From assembly GCF_000875895.1 (NCBI RefSeq), contig NZ_JXCF01000019.1, positions 1 to 39,220 of the forward strand: a DNA stretch of 39,220 nt, written 5' to 3'. The first letter of the stretch is position 1; each line of letters opens with the position of its first letter. The notes under the pieces were generated by a model. It ran no database searches and had not been told where the DNA came from. It saw only the letters and a program-made list of their open reading frames with translations. The stretch is from Staphylococcus gallinarum (GTDB lineage Bacteria > Bacillota > Bacilli > Staphylococcales > Staphylococcaceae). Position numbers and translations under genes: made by a program. Of the stretch, positions 20,648-33,793 are shown piece by piece.

Positions 20648-20725
20648 ATATTTTAGGATTTATATCCTTGAATTTGTTAATTAATCAATAGATATAAATT
20701 TCTAATACTTCACATTTATTATATT

Positions 20726-21595
20726 TTATTTCTTTTTATTTTTCTTTGATACTACTTGTGTGTTCCCTGCTTTTTTACCAGAAGTTTCTTTGTTTTTACT
20801 CATTGCTTCAATCATTGGTGCAACTTCTTTTTTAGCAAGTTTAGAGTAGTACATATTAGCCAATTGTGTTTGTACAATTAAGAATGCCGCACTGACTGAC
20901 CAATATAATCCTAATGCTGATGCTGAACTTAATGAAATCCAAACGATCATAATTGGTGAAATGATCATCATCATATAACCCATTTGTCTTTGTTCATTTG
21001 GCATACTCTTACTAGAAACAAATGCTTGTAAGAAGTATAATATTCCGGCAATTATCGTAATCCAAATATCTGGATGTGATAAGTTAAACCATAAGAAATT
21101 AGGATGCTCAGTAAATCCACCCTTAGAAGGATATTTTAATACGAAGAATAATCCCATGATGATAGGCATTTGAATTAACATCGGTAAACAACCTAACATA
21201 CTCTTCATTGGATTCATATCATATTTCTTATAAACTTCCATCATTTCTTGGTTTGCTGCCATTTTTTCTTCTTGTGTGCGTGAGCGTTTAACTTTTTCTT
21301 GAATTGCGTCGATATCTGGCTTTGCAACTTTCATTTTTTCACGCATCATATGACTATTTTTATAGTTTGATAGCATGAATGGTAATAATACGACACGGAT
21401 TGCTAATACAAGTACAATGATTGCTAGACCGTAGTCATTGTTAAAACTTGATCCTAGCCAATGAATAAGTTTATCCATTGGTTCTACAAATGTATTAAAG
21501 AAAAATCCGTCTCTGTTTTCAGGTTTTGAATAGTCACAGCCTGCTAAAAAGACCATTACACCTAAAAGCAAAGGTAGTAGCGCTTTCTTCTTCAT
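20726..21595 (-). CDS. yidC: Membrane protein insertase YidC (OxaA)
   Basis: 289-residue lipoprotein and membrane insertase of the YidC/Oxa1/Alb3 family, which inserts small membrane proteins alone or with Sec. The signal peptide ends in the lipobox VFLAGC, so the mature N terminus would be acylated. Five transmembrane segments are recognisable; the Gram-positive form lacks the large periplasmic loop. Conserved stretches include [38 protein letters not shown] and [13 protein letters not shown]. The C-terminal tail is highly basic ([16 protein letters not shown]), as expected for ribosome contact. Start ATG 21595 has TAGAGGTGG upstream. Confidence 0.96.
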   Translation of the reverse strand: MKKKALLPLLLGVMVFLAGCDYSKPENRDGFFFNTFVEPMDKLIHWLGSSFNNDYGLAIIVLVLAIRVVLLPFMLSNYKNSHMMREKMKVAKPDIDAIQEKVKRSRTQEEKMAANQEMMEVYKKYDMNPMKSMLGCLPMLIQMPIIMGLFFVLKYPSKGGFTEHPNFLWFNLSHPDIWITIIAGILYFLQAFVSSKSMPNEQRQMGYMMMIISPIMIVWISLSSASALGLYWSVSAAFLIVQTQLANMYYSKLAKKEVAPMIEAMSKNKETSGKKAGNTQVVSKKNKKK

Positions 21596-21682
21596 TTTTC
21601 CACCTCTAATGATTTATTCACATAGAATTTATTTTATCATACTCAAAGAGAAGTAGAAATCAAAAACAGTGAATTTTATATA

Positions 21683-22321
21683 TTATTCAACAGTTTGTAA
21701 AAATTGTCGAACAGTATTTGAAACTGAACTACTTTGAGCAATAGCAGAAATCACTGAAACGCCATCTGCGCCATGCTGCATAATTGTATTTGTATTATCT
21801 ATTTGTATACCACCTATTGCCACAATTGGTAAATCTCCAACATGTGCACGTAAAGTTGGTATCATTGAAGGACCTACCGGTGCATTAGCATCCTTTTTAG
21901 ATGAAGTTTGATACATCGGACCAACACCAATATAATCAACATGTGTAAGGTCAGATTGTTGATACTCATCTTCATCACTTATGCTCAAACCAATAATTTT
22001 ATCTTGAAACTGAGTTGCAAATACATTTACTGACTGATCATCTTGTCCAACATGCACACCATCCGCATCGATTTTACGAGCTAGTTCAATATCATCATTA
22101 ACTATAAATGGTACATTGTAAGCACGACATAATTCTAATAACTCTATTGCAAGTTTTTCTTTATCATTCCCTCTTAAAGCTGTAGCACCCTTTTCTCTAA
22201 ATTGGAACATCGTTATACCCGCACTTAAAGCTTCCTTTAATACATGTTGAATCGTAGTTACTTCTGGAATATCTTGTGTCCCACATATAAAATATAATTT
22301 TAATTGTTGTTTATCAAACAT
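21683..22321 (-). CDS. thiE: Thiamine-phosphate synthase
   Basis: 212-residue TIM-barrel enzyme that joins HMP-pyrophosphate and the thiazole phosphate to give thiamine phosphate. Signatures: [13 protein letters not shown] near residue 40, [41 protein letters not shown] and the phosphate-binding VAIGGI and GVSVISAI. It is the last gene of the thi operon and starts 2 bases after thiM ends. Sequence divergence from the S. aureus protein I remember is marked, more than for the stress or ATP-synthase catalytic genes here. Confidence 0.96.
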   Translation of the reverse strand: MFDKQQLKLYFICGTQDIPEVTTIQHVLKEALSAGITMFQFREKGATALRGNDKEKLAIELLELCRAYNVPFIVNDDIELARKIDADGVHVGQDDQSVNVFATQFQDKIIGLSISDEDEYQQSDLTHVDYIGVGPMYQTSSKKDANAPVGPSMIPTLRAHVGDLPIVAIGGIQIDNTNTIMQHGADGVSVISAIAQSSSVSNTVRQFLQTVE

Positions 22322-22323
22322 CC

Positions 22324-23112
22324 TTATACCTCTGTTCTACGATTTGATTTTAAATAATCATCATATGAAATATGATATAACGCGTCTAGTAATGCTGTCA
22401 TAAATGATGCCGGTCCTTGATGACCTGCCAGTTGTTCCGCTGCTTCAGCTGCAATATTATAAATAGCAACCGCTTCTTCTAATTGCTGTATTTGTACCTT
22501 TCCCTTTTCAGTTAAAAAGGCCCCTACAATAGCACCTAGTAAACAACCCGCACCAGTTATACGTGTCAGTAAAGAAGAACCATTTGACAATTGAATCACT
22601 TTGTTATCCTGCGCTATAATATCTTCTTTACCTGTAATTACAATCGCTGTTTGTAATTGATCAAGTGCTTTACGTGCGATATCTATTGCATCTAAATTCA
22701 CATCACTATCTGTACCTTTCATCGTTGTTTCATCATCGATTAGTGCTAGTACTTCAGAAGCATTACCTTTAATGACTGCGATATCAATTTCCTCTATAAA
22801 TTGCTTACAGAACTGTTTTCTAAAATCAGATGCACCAACTGCAACTGGATCAAATATCACAGGTGTACCAACTTTATTTGCAATTTTAGCAATTTCTAAC
22901 ATATCTTTCGCTCTATCTTTAGTAATTGTGCCAATATTGATTAATAATGCTTGTGCAACAGATAACATTTCTGTCGCTTCTTCAGGTGCTTCACTCATTG
23001 CCGGACTTGCCCCTAAACTCAGTAAGCCATTTGCAGTAAAATGCTTAACAACGTCATTGGTATAACAAATAATTAATGGCTGCATGGTTTTTATCTTATC
23101 TAAATTATTCAT
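22324..23112 (-). CDS. thiM: Hydroxyethylthiazole kinase
   Basis: 262-residue ribokinase-like enzyme that phosphorylates the thiazole moiety for salvage. Signatures: [20 protein letters not shown] near the N terminus, [25 protein letters not shown], and [17 protein letters not shown], where the cysteine motif forms the anion hole. Two adjacent ATG codons are possible; 23112 is preferred because the GGGG ribosome site is 7 bases away rather than 4. The gene overlaps thiD by 8 bases. Confidence 0.95.
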   Translation of the reverse strand: MNNLDKIKTMQPLIICYTNDVVKHFTANGLLSLGASPAMSEAPEEATEMLSVAQALLINIGTITKDRAKDMLEIAKIANKVGTPVIFDPVAVGASDFRKQFCKQFIEEIDIAVIKGNASEVLALIDDETTMKGTDSDVNLDAIDIARKALDQLQTAIVITGKEDIIAQDNKVIQLSNGSSLLTRITGAGCLLGAIVGAFLTEKGKVQIQQLEEAVAIYNIAAEAAEQLAGHQGPASFMTALLDALYHISYDDYLKSNRRTEV

Positions 23113-23926
23113 CATCTAACCCCACTTCTTTCATATATGCAAAGTGATTTACTGGTCCTCTACCTTGTCCGATTTCTGGTGTATGTTTAATACTTAACGC
23201 TATAAAGTTTTTAGCTTTTTGCACAGCAGCATAAATTGATTTGCCTTTGGCTAATTCTGCTGTAATAACTGCTGAAAATGTACAACCTGTACCATGTGTA
23301 TGCTTTGTTTCATAACGAGGTGAATCGAACGTAAAAACGTCTTCCGTGGTAAACAAGTAATCTTTAGCAGTCGTTAAATCTGTAGAATGTCCACCTTTTA
23401 TCACAACACCTTTACTTCCAATTTCTTCGATAAATAACTTTCCTGCTTTATATATATCTGCTTCAGAATTAATCTTAAATCCAACAATTTCCTCTGCTTC
23501 CGGAATATTTGGCGTTGCAACAGTGGCATATGGTAATAAGATATTCTGTAAATCTGCTTTTGCTTCGTCATCCATTAAGGCATCTCCACTTTTTGCAAGC
23601 ATCACTGGATCTATGACATATGGAATTTCTGGATATGCTTGTAAATATTGTGCAATTAACTCCATCATTTCTTTAGATGCAATCATCCCTGTCTTTATAG
23701 CTTGAGGCAATTCATCATCAAAGACACTTTCTAATTGTTCTTTTAACCATTCTGTTTCTAAATTATGAATATGTTGTACGCCTTTTGTATTTTGAGCAAC
23801 AATACTTGTTATTGTCGCCATACCATAAACACCACATGCATGAAATGATTTCAAGTCAGCCATAACACCTGCTCCGCCTGTAGGATCAGTACCTGCTATT
23901 GTCAAAGCTATTTTAGGTTTATTCAT
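23105..23926 (-). CDS. thiD: HMP/HMP-phosphate kinase
   Basis: 273-residue ribokinase-family enzyme that phosphorylates hydroxymethylpyrimidine twice. Signatures: [22 protein letters not shown] at the N terminus, [27 protein letters not shown], and the anion-hole [14 protein letters not shown]. The start is ATG 23926, with GGAGG in the tenA tail; a longer open frame exists but lies inside tenA. Stop and thiM start overlap, so the operon is tightly coupled. Confidence 0.96.
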   Translation of the reverse strand: MNKPKIALTIAGTDPTGGAGVMADLKSFHACGVYGMATITSIVAQNTKGVQHIHNLETEWLKEQLESVFDDELPQAIKTGMIASKEMMELIAQYLQAYPEIPYVIDPVMLAKSGDALMDDEAKADLQNILLPYATVATPNIPEAEEIVGFKINSEADIYKAGKLFIEEIGSKGVVIKGGHSTDLTTAKDYLFTTEDVFTFDSPRYETKHTHGTGCTFSAVITAELAKGKSIYAAVQKAKNFIALSIKHTPEIGQGRGPVNHFAYMKEVGLDDE

Positions 23927-24608
23927 CTTTATCTCCTCCAAATGACCATGCCTCTTGATTATAAGACATTGCAAAAAAGTTTCTTTCATGTATCGTACTT
24001 TGTAAAAATGATTCTTTAATTTCATTTCGTTCTTCTTTACTAACACGCGCTGTTAATTTATTCATTAAATCATCAAAGACTTTAACCAATTCATCCATTT
24101 CAGTACTGTAAAAGTCAAACCATTGTTTTAAAATTGAATCTGTATTTAATTCTGGATCTTGAAGTGCTCTATTAGCAATCACTTGATATACATATGGGCA
24201 AGGTGCCATAGCAGCTATTGTATATGCTGCATTTTCTTTAGCAAAGGCATAATAATACATATGTTTTATATAATGGTCTCCACTTGGGGGCCAAACCTTT
24301 TCTTTAACGATTTCATCATATGGAGCTTGCACATAATCCGCAAGAATTTCGTGTGCTTCAACTTCACCATCTACTATAAATTGAATTTGTTCAACTAAGA
24401 ACTTAACATCTGTCAATTCAGGCATTTTTGGTATCAACAATGCATATATATTCGCAAATTCCTTCAAATAAGACGCATCTGCTCTTAAATAAAATTTTGT
24501 CGCCTCGTACGACAACTCTCCATGGAGCATGTCTTGGATAAATGGATCATCATATATGTCATTTAAAATAGGTGCTGCTGCTTTTTTTAATTCTTCTGAA
24601 AATAACAA
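23919..24608 (-). CDS. tenA: Aminopyrimidine aminohydrolase, thiaminase II TenA
   Basis: 229-residue all-helical enzyme that hydrolyses aminopyrimidine fragments of degraded thiamine to HMP for salvage by ThiD. Residues matching the known active site are Asp44 in LRADASYL, Cys137 in [10 protein letters not shown] and the glutamate in [25 protein letters not shown] is a further family signature. The start is TTG 24608: AGGAGG lies about 8 bases upstream. An in-frame TTG at 24614 is too close to that site. First gene of the riboswitch-controlled operon. Confidence 0.95.
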   Translation of the reverse strand: MLFSEELKKAAAPILNDIYDDPFIQDMLHGELSYEATKFYLRADASYLKEFANIYALLIPKMPELTDVKFLVEQIQFIVDGEVEAHEILADYVQAPYDEIVKEKVWPPSGDHYIKHMYYYAFAKENAAYTIAAMAPCPYVYQVIANRALQDPELNTDSILKQWFDFYSTEMDELVKVFDDLMNKLTARVSKEERNEIKESFLQSTIHERNFFAMSYNQEAWSFGGDKDE

Positions 24609-24628
24609 AATCAAAGTCCTCCTATAAT

Positions 24629-24661
24629 AAAAAAACTACATTCCAACAATAGGAATGTAGT
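24629..24661 (-). terminator. TPP-controlled terminator in the tenA leader
   Basis: On the minus strand ACTACATTCC (24652-24661) pairs with GGAATGTAGT (24635-24644) across a 7-base loop, followed by TTTTTT and then the tenA ribosome site. It is the expression platform of the riboswitch upstream rather than a simple gene-end terminator. Confidence 0.9.
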
Positions 24662-24704
24662 AAATCTATAGAAGTCGTAACAAAACATGACCTACTATAA
24701 ATTG

Positions 24705-24789
24705 CACTACTTTCCTACGTTGGTACTAACCAAATCAGGTTGTAAGGGTCTGAATTTATTCATCTCAGCCATATGGCTCCCCTAGTAGT
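24705..24789 (-). promoter_or_regulatory. TPP riboswitch (thi box) of tenA-thiD-thiM-thiE
   Basis: On the minus strand the conserved thi-box elements occur in order: ACTAGGGGAGCC, GGCTGAGATG, AGACCCTT, AACCTGATTTGGTTAG and TACCAACGTAGGAAAGTAGT. Helix P1 is closed by ACTAC and GTAGT at the two ends. It lies about 100 bases upstream of tenA, with a terminator between. Bound thiamine pyrophosphate should therefore stop transcription of the whole salvage operon. Confidence 0.97.
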
Positions 24790-24863
24790 ATTTTTTAATC
24801 TTTATATTTATTTAAACATAACAAAATGTTTATAACATTGCAATAAAGTCCAATTCACAAAAT

Positions 24864-24891
24864 AAGCTCACCCCTAGTCTGGAGTGAGCTT
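24864..24891 (-). terminator. Terminator after sceD
   Basis: The stem aagctcaccccc-type arm (24864-24874) pairs with ggagtgagctt (24881-24891) with one mismatch and a 6-base loop. On the minus strand the stem is followed by ATTTTG. It lies 22 bases past the sceD stop. Confidence 0.8.
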
Positions 24892-24913
24892 AAAATAACT
24901 TATTTCATATATA

Positions 24914-25606
24914 TTATGCAGTTACCCATTGTGAAGCACCAGCTGTATTATATAATTTAACTGCTGCTGCGTCTTGAACTGATTCTGGAGCTTCTGTTGG
25001 AGATACACCTTTGTACTCATCAGGAGCTACTGAATCCCAAGTGCTTTGTAAGAATTGATATTTACCTGCTGCACCTGTTGAAGGATTAACAGCTTTTAAA
25101 TCTCCGCCTGATTCACGTTGAGCGATTTGTTGTAAATGACTATTTACATTTACTGAAGAACCAGTTGATTCTTCGCTGCTAGAATTATTTGATGTTTGTT
25201 GTGTTGAAGCTTGTTGAGTTGTTGCTTCTTGTTGTGGTTGTTGTGTTTGTTCAGTTTGTGGTGCTGCTTCTTGAGCTGGTTGTTCAGTTTGTGTAGTTGT
25301 TTGTTGTTGTGGTTGTTCAACTTCTGCTGCACCTGAATTATTATTTGAAGTGCCTTCACCATAACTCCATGACCATGTTTCACCATTTGATTGGAAGTTA
25401 TAGTTTACACCATTTAAGTTAAAGTTATAGTTATATGAACCTTCATGTACTGGAGATTCATTTAATTGTTGTGGATTTGATTGAGCTAATTGCGCTAACT
25501 CAGCTTTATTAACACCTTGTTCTGAAGCGTCTGCTGAATTTCCTGCTGCAACGCCTGTTACTCCTAAACCTACTGCTAATGTTGATGCAATTACTGTCTT
25601 TTTCAT
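24914..25606 (-). CDS. sceD: Lytic transglycosylase SceD
   Basis: 230-residue secreted wall hydrolase that cleaves peptidoglycan glycan chains. A Sec signal peptide ([15 protein letters not shown] start, likely cut after NSADA) is followed by a region with [21 protein letters not shown] Gln/Thr/Ser-rich linker (about 95-150) comes next, then a C-terminal transglycosylase-like domain with the likely catalytic glutamate in [16 protein letters not shown]. Start ATG 25606 has TAGGAGGA upstream. A WalR-type box about 115-130 bases upstream fits the known control of sceD by the wall-stress regulator WalKR. Confidence 0.95.
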   Translation of the reverse strand: MKKTVIASTLAVGLGVTGVAAGNSADASEQGVNKAELAQLAQSNPQQLNESPVHEGSYNYNFNLNGVNYNFQSNGETWSWSYGEGTSNNNSGAAEVEQPQQQTTTQTEQPAQEAAPQTEQTQQPQQEATTQQASTQQTSNNSSSEESTGSSVNVNSHLQQIAQRESGGDLKAVNPSTGAAGKYQFLQSTWDSVAPDEYKGVSPTEAPESVQDAAAVKLYNTAGASQWVTA

Positions 25607-26060
25607 TTCTAAAAATTCCTCCTATAAGGTAATTAGTTTTATGATTAATTTGCTAAAGCAACTATAACATTCAAAACATACCTGTAGGTTACAGAGAAAT
25701 AAAAAAACAACAGTCTTTTTTACATCCTAGTTACATCAAAAAAATTATATATTTTTTGAATTTAAACTGTTTTAGATTGCTATGAAAGCTTTTAAGCGTT
25801 TGTGATTGTTATTAACTGCGTAATATTATTGTAATTTATCTGACTATTCAGTCAATAAAAACTGTCACAACAGTGTTTTTTGGTGTGTTATTACACTCTA
25901 TTTGAATGTGATTATCTTTATTTTCAACATGACAAAAGCTATCCTTCTCAATTTCAATCATTAGAGAAGAATAGCCTGAAAAGTATAATGAATAGTAGGA
26001 TTAAATGTATATTAATTTGAATGGATTATAAAAGGGATTATTTGTTATAAAGTGGATGTA
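25607..26060. other. Intergenic region sceD-ssb
   Basis: 454 AT-rich bases. The sceD-proximal part holds the ribosome site, an extended -10 candidate TGTTATAGT (25661-25669) and the WalR box (25719-25735). The rest (25740-26060) contains only weak short inverted repeats such as cttctc/gagaag near 25940-25970, and no supportable gene on either strand. Confidence 0.6.
25719..25735 (-). promoter_or_regulatory. WalR-type binding site upstream of sceD
   Basis: On the minus strand TGTAAC-TAGGA-TGTAAA is a perfect match to the WalR (YycF) consensus of two TGTWAH repeats 5 bases apart. It lies about 50 bases upstream of the extended -10 candidate, a position that suits activation. Confidence 0.85.
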
Positions 26061-26480
26061 TTAAACAATTTCAAATAATTTATTGTTTGCTATTTCAGAT
26101 TGTTCGGTTAATTGTTGTTGCGCATCTAGTGGGATAGTTTCATAAAGTGATGTACTTTCTTTCGTAACACGTTTAGACATGAACTTAATTGATTCGACAA
26201 ATATTTCAGATACAAAATGTGTCTGACCTTCTTTCTCATATTTACTAGATTGTAACTGACCAGTAACGCCGACTAGTGAACCTTGGTTGATATAGTGTTC
26301 AATATTATGAGCTAGTTTACCGAATGCTTTACAATATAAATAATCACAAATGGTATTCTGATCTTTGTCTTTGTAACTCCGATTAACAGCTACACAGAAC
26401 GTAGCTAGTTTCTTTCCCTCCTTCTCATATATTTGTGGGTCCTTTGTCAGTCTACCGACAATGACAATGTTATTAATCAT
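26061..26480 (-). CDS. ssbB: Single-stranded DNA-binding protein, short SsbB-like paralogue
   Basis: 139-residue protein with one OB fold: MINNIVIVGRLTKDPQIY, ATFCVAVNRSYKDKD, YLYCKAFGKLAHNIEHYINQGSLVGVTGQL. The tail after residue ~105 is short and ends NNKLFEIV; it lacks the acidic DDDLPF-type tip through which the replicative Ssb recruits partners. Position next to ywpF matches B. subtilis ywpH (ssbB), a competence-linked paralogue, so the symbol rests on that context. Start ATG 26480 has GAAGGAGGTGACAC, and a strong promoter lies 25-50 bases upstream. Confidence 0.85.
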   Translation of the reverse strand: MINNIVIVGRLTKDPQIYEKEGKKLATFCVAVNRSYKDKDQNTICDYLYCKAFGKLAHNIEHYINQGSLVGVTGQLQSSKYEKEGQTHFVSEIFVESIKFMSKRVTKESTSLYETIPLDAQQQLTEQSEIANNKLFEIV

Positions 26481-26502
26481 GTGTCACCTCCTTCATAGCC
26501 TT

Positions 26503-26531
26503 ATCATATGCAAAGCGGTCTTTATAGTCAA
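26503..26531 (-). promoter_or_regulatory. SigA-type promoter for ssb
   Basis: On the minus strand TTGACT (26526-26531), a spacer of exactly 17 bases, and TATGAT (26503-26508). Each hexamer matches 5 of 6 consensus bases. It lies just upstream of the ssb ribosome site, giving a short leader. Confidence 0.75.
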
Positions 26532-26670
26532 AACACAATTATTTAAATATATTAAGAGTAGATTCATCACATTTTTATAAATATTACCTTTCTCAATTAA
26601 AATTACGTTATAATACTACTATAAATAGAAATATCGTAGATTTTAAAAATTATAATTGGATGTGAAGACG

Positions 26671-27120
26671 ATGAAGACCTTTAAAGCCGTTCGATTTCAA
26701 ATTGTATCAGAAAATGGTGGTGTAACTGAATACGAATTAGATGATGGTGTCATTATCAATAAAGAGAGTAGTGGCACTGGCTGGTTGCTTGAAATCGTCA
26801 TTTCAGATTTTCATTATGAAACAATGAAAAAATATATGGACGATGAAACACTACTAGATATCCGTGTAGTTATTACACGTCCAGCCAATGATCCTGCATT
26901 GTTTGATGCCACGATAAAACATATTAGTAAATTGGAACAAGCACAGTCGATTTCGGTAGTTTTTGAATGTCATATCTATACATTGAGACAAGTTTATGCT
27001 GAAAGCTTATTAGAACAATTAATCGATGAAGGATTATCTGGAGAAGAACTCAAGAAATCATTTAATAGAATGATGCAATCTAAACCTCGATTAAAAGATG
27101 AAAAGTTTGAAAAAGAATAA
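26671..27120 (+). CDS. YwpF-like protein
   Basis: 149-residue soluble protein beginning MKTFKAVRFQIVSENGGVTE, the pattern of the YwpF family found beside ssbB in Bacilli. It has mixed beta strands in the first two thirds and an acidic, helical end (QLIDEGLSGEELKKSFNRMM). No catalytic motif or membrane segment is visible and the function is unknown. ATG 26671 matches the family N terminus; the upstream GGATGTGA is only a modest ribosome site. A TATAAT at 26609-26614 may serve as its -10. Confidence 0.8.
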   Translation: MKTFKAVRFQIVSENGGVTEYELDDGVIINKESSGTGWLLEIVISDFHYETMKKYMDDETLLDIRVVITRPANDPALFDATIKHISKLEQAQSISVVFECHIYTLRQVYAESLLEQLIDEGLSGEELKKSFNRMMQSKPRLKDEKFEKE

Positions 27121-27124
27121 AAAT

Positions 27125-27179
27125 AAAATAACCGTAAAAGTTATAGTATTTACATACATAAAACTTTTACGGTTATTTT
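27125..27179. terminator. Bidirectional terminator between ywpF and fabZ
   Basis: A perfect 18-bp stem aaaataaccgtaaaagtt (27125-27142) / aacttttacggttatttt (27162-27179) with a 19-base loop. A-rich on the left and T-rich on the right, it ends both converging transcripts within a few bases of their stop codons. Confidence 0.92.
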
Positions 27180-27181
27180 TA

Positions 27182-27622
27182 TTATTTACTATCTTGTAGG
27201 GCAAATGTTAGTTCACAGCTACATGCAACTTGTCCATCTACAGTTGCTTTAGCATTACCTTTACCAATTGGCCCTTTCATCTTCGTAATTTCCACTTCTA
27301 ATCTTAAAGTGTCTCCAGGAGTTACTTGCTTTTTAAATCTGCATTTATCGATACCTGCAAACAAAGCTAACTTTCCTTTATTGGCTTCATTGTTTAACAT
27401 TGCGACTGCACCTGTTTGAGCCAAAGCCTCAGTTATCAATACACCAGGCATTACCGCATATTCTGGAAAATGTCCTTGGAAAAATGGTTCGTTTCCTGAA
27501 ACTTGCTTTATCGCTACGCAACGTTGCCCTTCTTCATATTCGACAACACGATCAATCAATAAAAATGGTTGTCTATGTGGGATGATTTCCTTAATTTGAT
27601 TGTAATCAAAAATTGTTTCCAT
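27182..27622 (-). CDS. fabZ: (3R)-hydroxyacyl-ACP dehydratase
   Basis: 146-residue hot-dog-fold enzyme of type II fatty acid synthesis that dehydrates 3-hydroxyacyl-ACP. The active-site histidine lies in [16 protein letters not shown] and the glutamate in [15 protein letters not shown] 27622 is preceded by GGAGG at 9 bases, whereas the frame extension to 27643 has no such site. It follows murA by about 50 bases in the same direction, an arrangement found in other staphylococci. Confidence 0.97.
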   Translation of the reverse strand: METIFDYNQIKEIIPHRQPFLLIDRVVEYEEGQRCVAIKQVSGNEPFFQGHFPEYAVMPGVLITEALAQTGAVAMLNNEANKGKLALFAGIDKCRFKKQVTPGDTLRLEVEITKMKGPIGKGNAKATVDGQVACSCELTFALQDSK

Positions 27623-27673
27623 GACTTGTTTCCTCCAACTCAATATTCATTGCTGTTTCATATCGTACTATGA

Positions 27674-28939
27674 TTAGTCTTGAGTACGTTTAATATCTGC
27701 ACCTAATCCATTAAGTTTACCATGTAAATCAACATATCCTCTATCTAAGTGCTTTAATTCTGTAACTTGTGTTACACCATCTGCAACTAATCCAGCTAAG
27801 ATAAGAGCTGCAGCTGCACGTAAGTCTGTTGCTTTAACTTGAGCACCTTGAAGTTGACTCTTACCTTCTATTTTAGCACTTCTACCTTCTACAGTAATAC
27901 GTGCATTCATACGTTTAAATTCTGCAACATGCATAAATCTGTTTTCAAATACTGTTTCTGTAACTACTTTATGACCTTCAGCAGTCAACAGTAATGCCAT
28001 CATTTGTGATTGCATATCAGTAGGGAATCCTGGATGAGGAAGTGTCTTAATATCTACAGGTTTTAACTCACCTTCTGCTTTAACATGTATAGAATCACCG
28101 TTATATTCTAATTCCACACCCATTTCTTCTAACTTATATAATAAGCTTGTCATATGTTCTTTAATTGCACCATGAACAATAATGTCACCACGTGTAATTG
28201 CACCAGCAATAATCAATGTACCTGCTTCAATTCTATCTGGAATAATTGAATGTTCTACTCCATGTAATTTCTCAACGCCGTGAATCGTAATCGTGTCAGT
28301 TCCTGCGCCAATTACATTTCCTCCCATTTCATTAATGTAATTAGCAAGATCGACGATTTCAGGTTCACGTGCAACATTTTCAAGCACAGTCTTACCTTCT
28401 GCAAGTGATGCAGCCATAATAATATTTTGAGTAGCACCTACACTAGGAAAATCTAAATGGATTGTTGTACCTTTCAAACCATCTTTAGTAGTCGCATAAA
28501 TGAAACCACCATCCATATGAATTTCTGCACCTAGTTCTTCAAAGCCCTTGATATGTTGCTCAATAGGTCTTGAACCAATTGCACAGCCACCAGGAAGTGC
28601 TACTTTAGCATGTCCTAATCTCGCTAATAATGGTCCCATTACTAAGATGCTTGCACGCATCTTACTTACGTATTCATATGGCGCTTCTTCATTTAACTGT
28701 TTCGTTGCATCAACTGTTACAGCATCTTCTTCTTTGTTATAAGATACTTCAGCATTTAATGTTGAAAGTACGTTATTAATTGTTTCAACGTCACTTAGTG
28801 CAGGAACATTTAATAATTTACTTTCACCATCAGATGCTAGTAATGATGCAGTTAGTATAGGTAATACCGCGTTTTTTGCACCAGATACCTTAACTTCCCC
28901 TGTTAATCTATTTCCACCTTTAATTTCTATCTTATCCAT
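27674..28939 (-). CDS. murA: UDP-GlcNAc 1-carboxyvinyltransferase MurA
   Basis: 421-residue enzyme of the EPSP-synthase fold that catalyses the first committed step of peptidoglycan synthesis, the target of fosfomycin. The reactive cysteine is intact in [49 protein letters not shown] and [16 protein letters not shown] are typical. Position between ywzB/atp and fabZ identifies it as MurA1 rather than the second copy MurZ. Start ATG 28939 has GTGGAGGATT. Confidence 0.96.
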   Translation of the reverse strand: MDKIEIKGGNRLTGEVKVSGAKNAVLPILTASLLASDGESKLLNVPALSDVETINNVLSTLNAEVSYNKEEDAVTVDATKQLNEEAPYEYVSKMRASILVMGPLLARLGHAKVALPGGCAIGSRPIEQHIKGFEELGAEIHMDGGFIYATTKDGLKGTTIHLDFPSVGATQNIIMAASLAEGKTVLENVAREPEIVDLANYINEMGGNVIGAGTDTITIHGVEKLHGVEHSIIPDRIEAGTLIIAGAITRGDIIVHGAIKEHMTSLLYKLEEMGVELEYNGDSIHVKAEGELKPVDIKTLPHPGFPTDMQSQMMALLLTAEGHKVVTETVFENRFMHVAEFKRMNARITVEGRSAKIEGKSQLQGAQVKATDLRAAAALILAGLVADGVTQVTELKHLDRGYVDLHGKLNGLGADIKRTQD

Positions 28940-29050
28940 CTTAAAATCCTCCACTTTACTACTTATAAATATTTTCATCTAATTTTATTTAATTCATGAT
29001 TCTTCCAAATCATTATATCTAGTATTTTAAAAAAGGTACAAGCATTTGAA

Positions 29051-29284
29051 CTATTGTGCCAAATATTTTATTTGTGTTGAAAATTGTAATAAATCTACAA
29101 GAAAATTACTTACAGCAGTACCTAATAAAATAGCTAAAAATATCATACAGATTTGAATTTGTAAGGGATACCCCTTTTTAAAAAACTGATCTAATCTCAC
29201 TGCGTTTAAAGCCCAATAAGCAATACAAATACAAATAACATGCAAGATTAGGTGAACTATTGAAAATTGTGCCATGTATTCCAT
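29051..29284 (-). CDS. DUF1146 (YwzB-like) small membrane protein
   Basis: 77-residue protein with two transmembrane helices (about 5-30 and 42-66) joined by a basic loop RLDQFFKKGYP. It matches the DUF1146/YwzB group, whose gene usually sits between atpC and murA in Bacilli. Function unknown. Start ATG 29284 has GAGGTGCAGAAATT. It lies beyond the atp terminator and 111 bases before murA, so it may share a transcript with murA. Confidence 0.85.
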   Translation of the reverse strand: MEYMAQFSIVHLILHVICICIAYWALNAVRLDQFFKKGYPLQIQICMIFLAILLGTAVSNFLVDLLQFSTQIKYLAQ

Positions 29285-29463
29285 AATTTCTGCACCTCAC
29301 TATTCAATTCACTATCTACTTATTTTACATGAAATAAGCTTGAAAAGATACTTAAGCAGTAAATTAGATACACGATTAAATTACACTATATTATTTTTCC
29401 CGAATTTAAAGTAGTTTACTCATTTTAAAATAGATTAACGTATACAATTTCACCAAAAAAAAT

Positions 29464-29489
29464 GAAGCTCCTTAAAATTAAGGAACTTC
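29464..29489 (-). terminator. Terminator of the ATP synthase operon
   Basis: The stem gaagctcctta (29464-29474) / taaggaacttc (29479-29489) has one C-A mismatch; on the minus strand it is followed by ATTTTTTTT. It lies 12 bases after the atpC stop. Confidence 0.88.
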
Positions 29490-29501
29490 AATTTCATAAA
29501 T

Positions 29502-29909
29502 CTATTGTAAGTTAGCAACACGAATACGGTTATTTGCGCGTTCTAGTGCACGTTTGGCTCTATTAATGTCACTATTACCATTGCTATCGTTTAAATGCGA
29601 CTCTGCTTTAGATTTAGCTTGTTCAGCTCTTGATACATCTATATCATTTGCAGGTTCTGCAGTTTGAACAATAATAGATAACTTATCTTGTCTAACCTCG
29701 ACAAAACCTTCACTCACTGCAATATATTCTGAACCGCCATCAAAGTTAATTTTGGCATAGCCAATTTCTAGCGCTGCAACTGTAGGTATATGTCCATACA
29801 TAACCCCGATGTCACCAGCAGTTGTTTGCAAAACTGCTAGCGTTACATCGTCTCGGTCGTAAACAGAACCATTAGGAGTGACAATATTAAGGCTTAATGT
29901 ATTACTCAC
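29502..29909 (-). CDS. atpC: ATP synthase F1 epsilon subunit
   Basis: 135-residue subunit of the central stalk; it couples rotation to catalysis and limits ATP hydrolysis. N-terminal beta-sandwich with IVTPNGSVYDRDDVTLAVLQTT and GDIGVMYGHIPTV, then a two-helix C-terminal part rich in Ala/Arg (INRAKRALERANNRIRVA). The start is GTG 29909 with AGGAGGTATG upstream. Last gene of the operon. Confidence 0.96.
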   Translation of the reverse strand: MSNTLSLNIVTPNGSVYDRDDVTLAVLQTTAGDIGVMYGHIPTVAALEIGYAKINFDGGSEYIAVSEGFVEVRQDKLSIIVQTAEPANDIDVSRAEQAKSKAESHLNDSNGNSDINRAKRALERANNRIRVANLQ

Positions 29910-29928
29910 TATCCATACCTCCTAATTT

Positions 29929-31359
<1,431 letters not shown>

Positions 31360-31362
31360 TTA

Positions 31363-32247
<885 letters not shown>

Positions 32248-32260
32248 TTACTTTACGATA

Positions 32261-33772
<1,512 letters not shown>

Positions 33773-33793
33773 CTATGTCACTCCTCCAATTTT

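Noticed and set aside
25150..25386. A 78-residue Lys/Asn/Gln-rich frame on the minus strand within sceD
   Set aside because: It is a shifted reading of the CAA/ACA-rich linker codons of sceD, has no ribosome site, and its low-complexity composition is explained by the linker.
25781..25811. AAGCTTTTAAGCG near 25787 as a CcpA site upstream of sceD
   Set aside because: The central CG and flanking bases do not fit the cre consensus together in either register.
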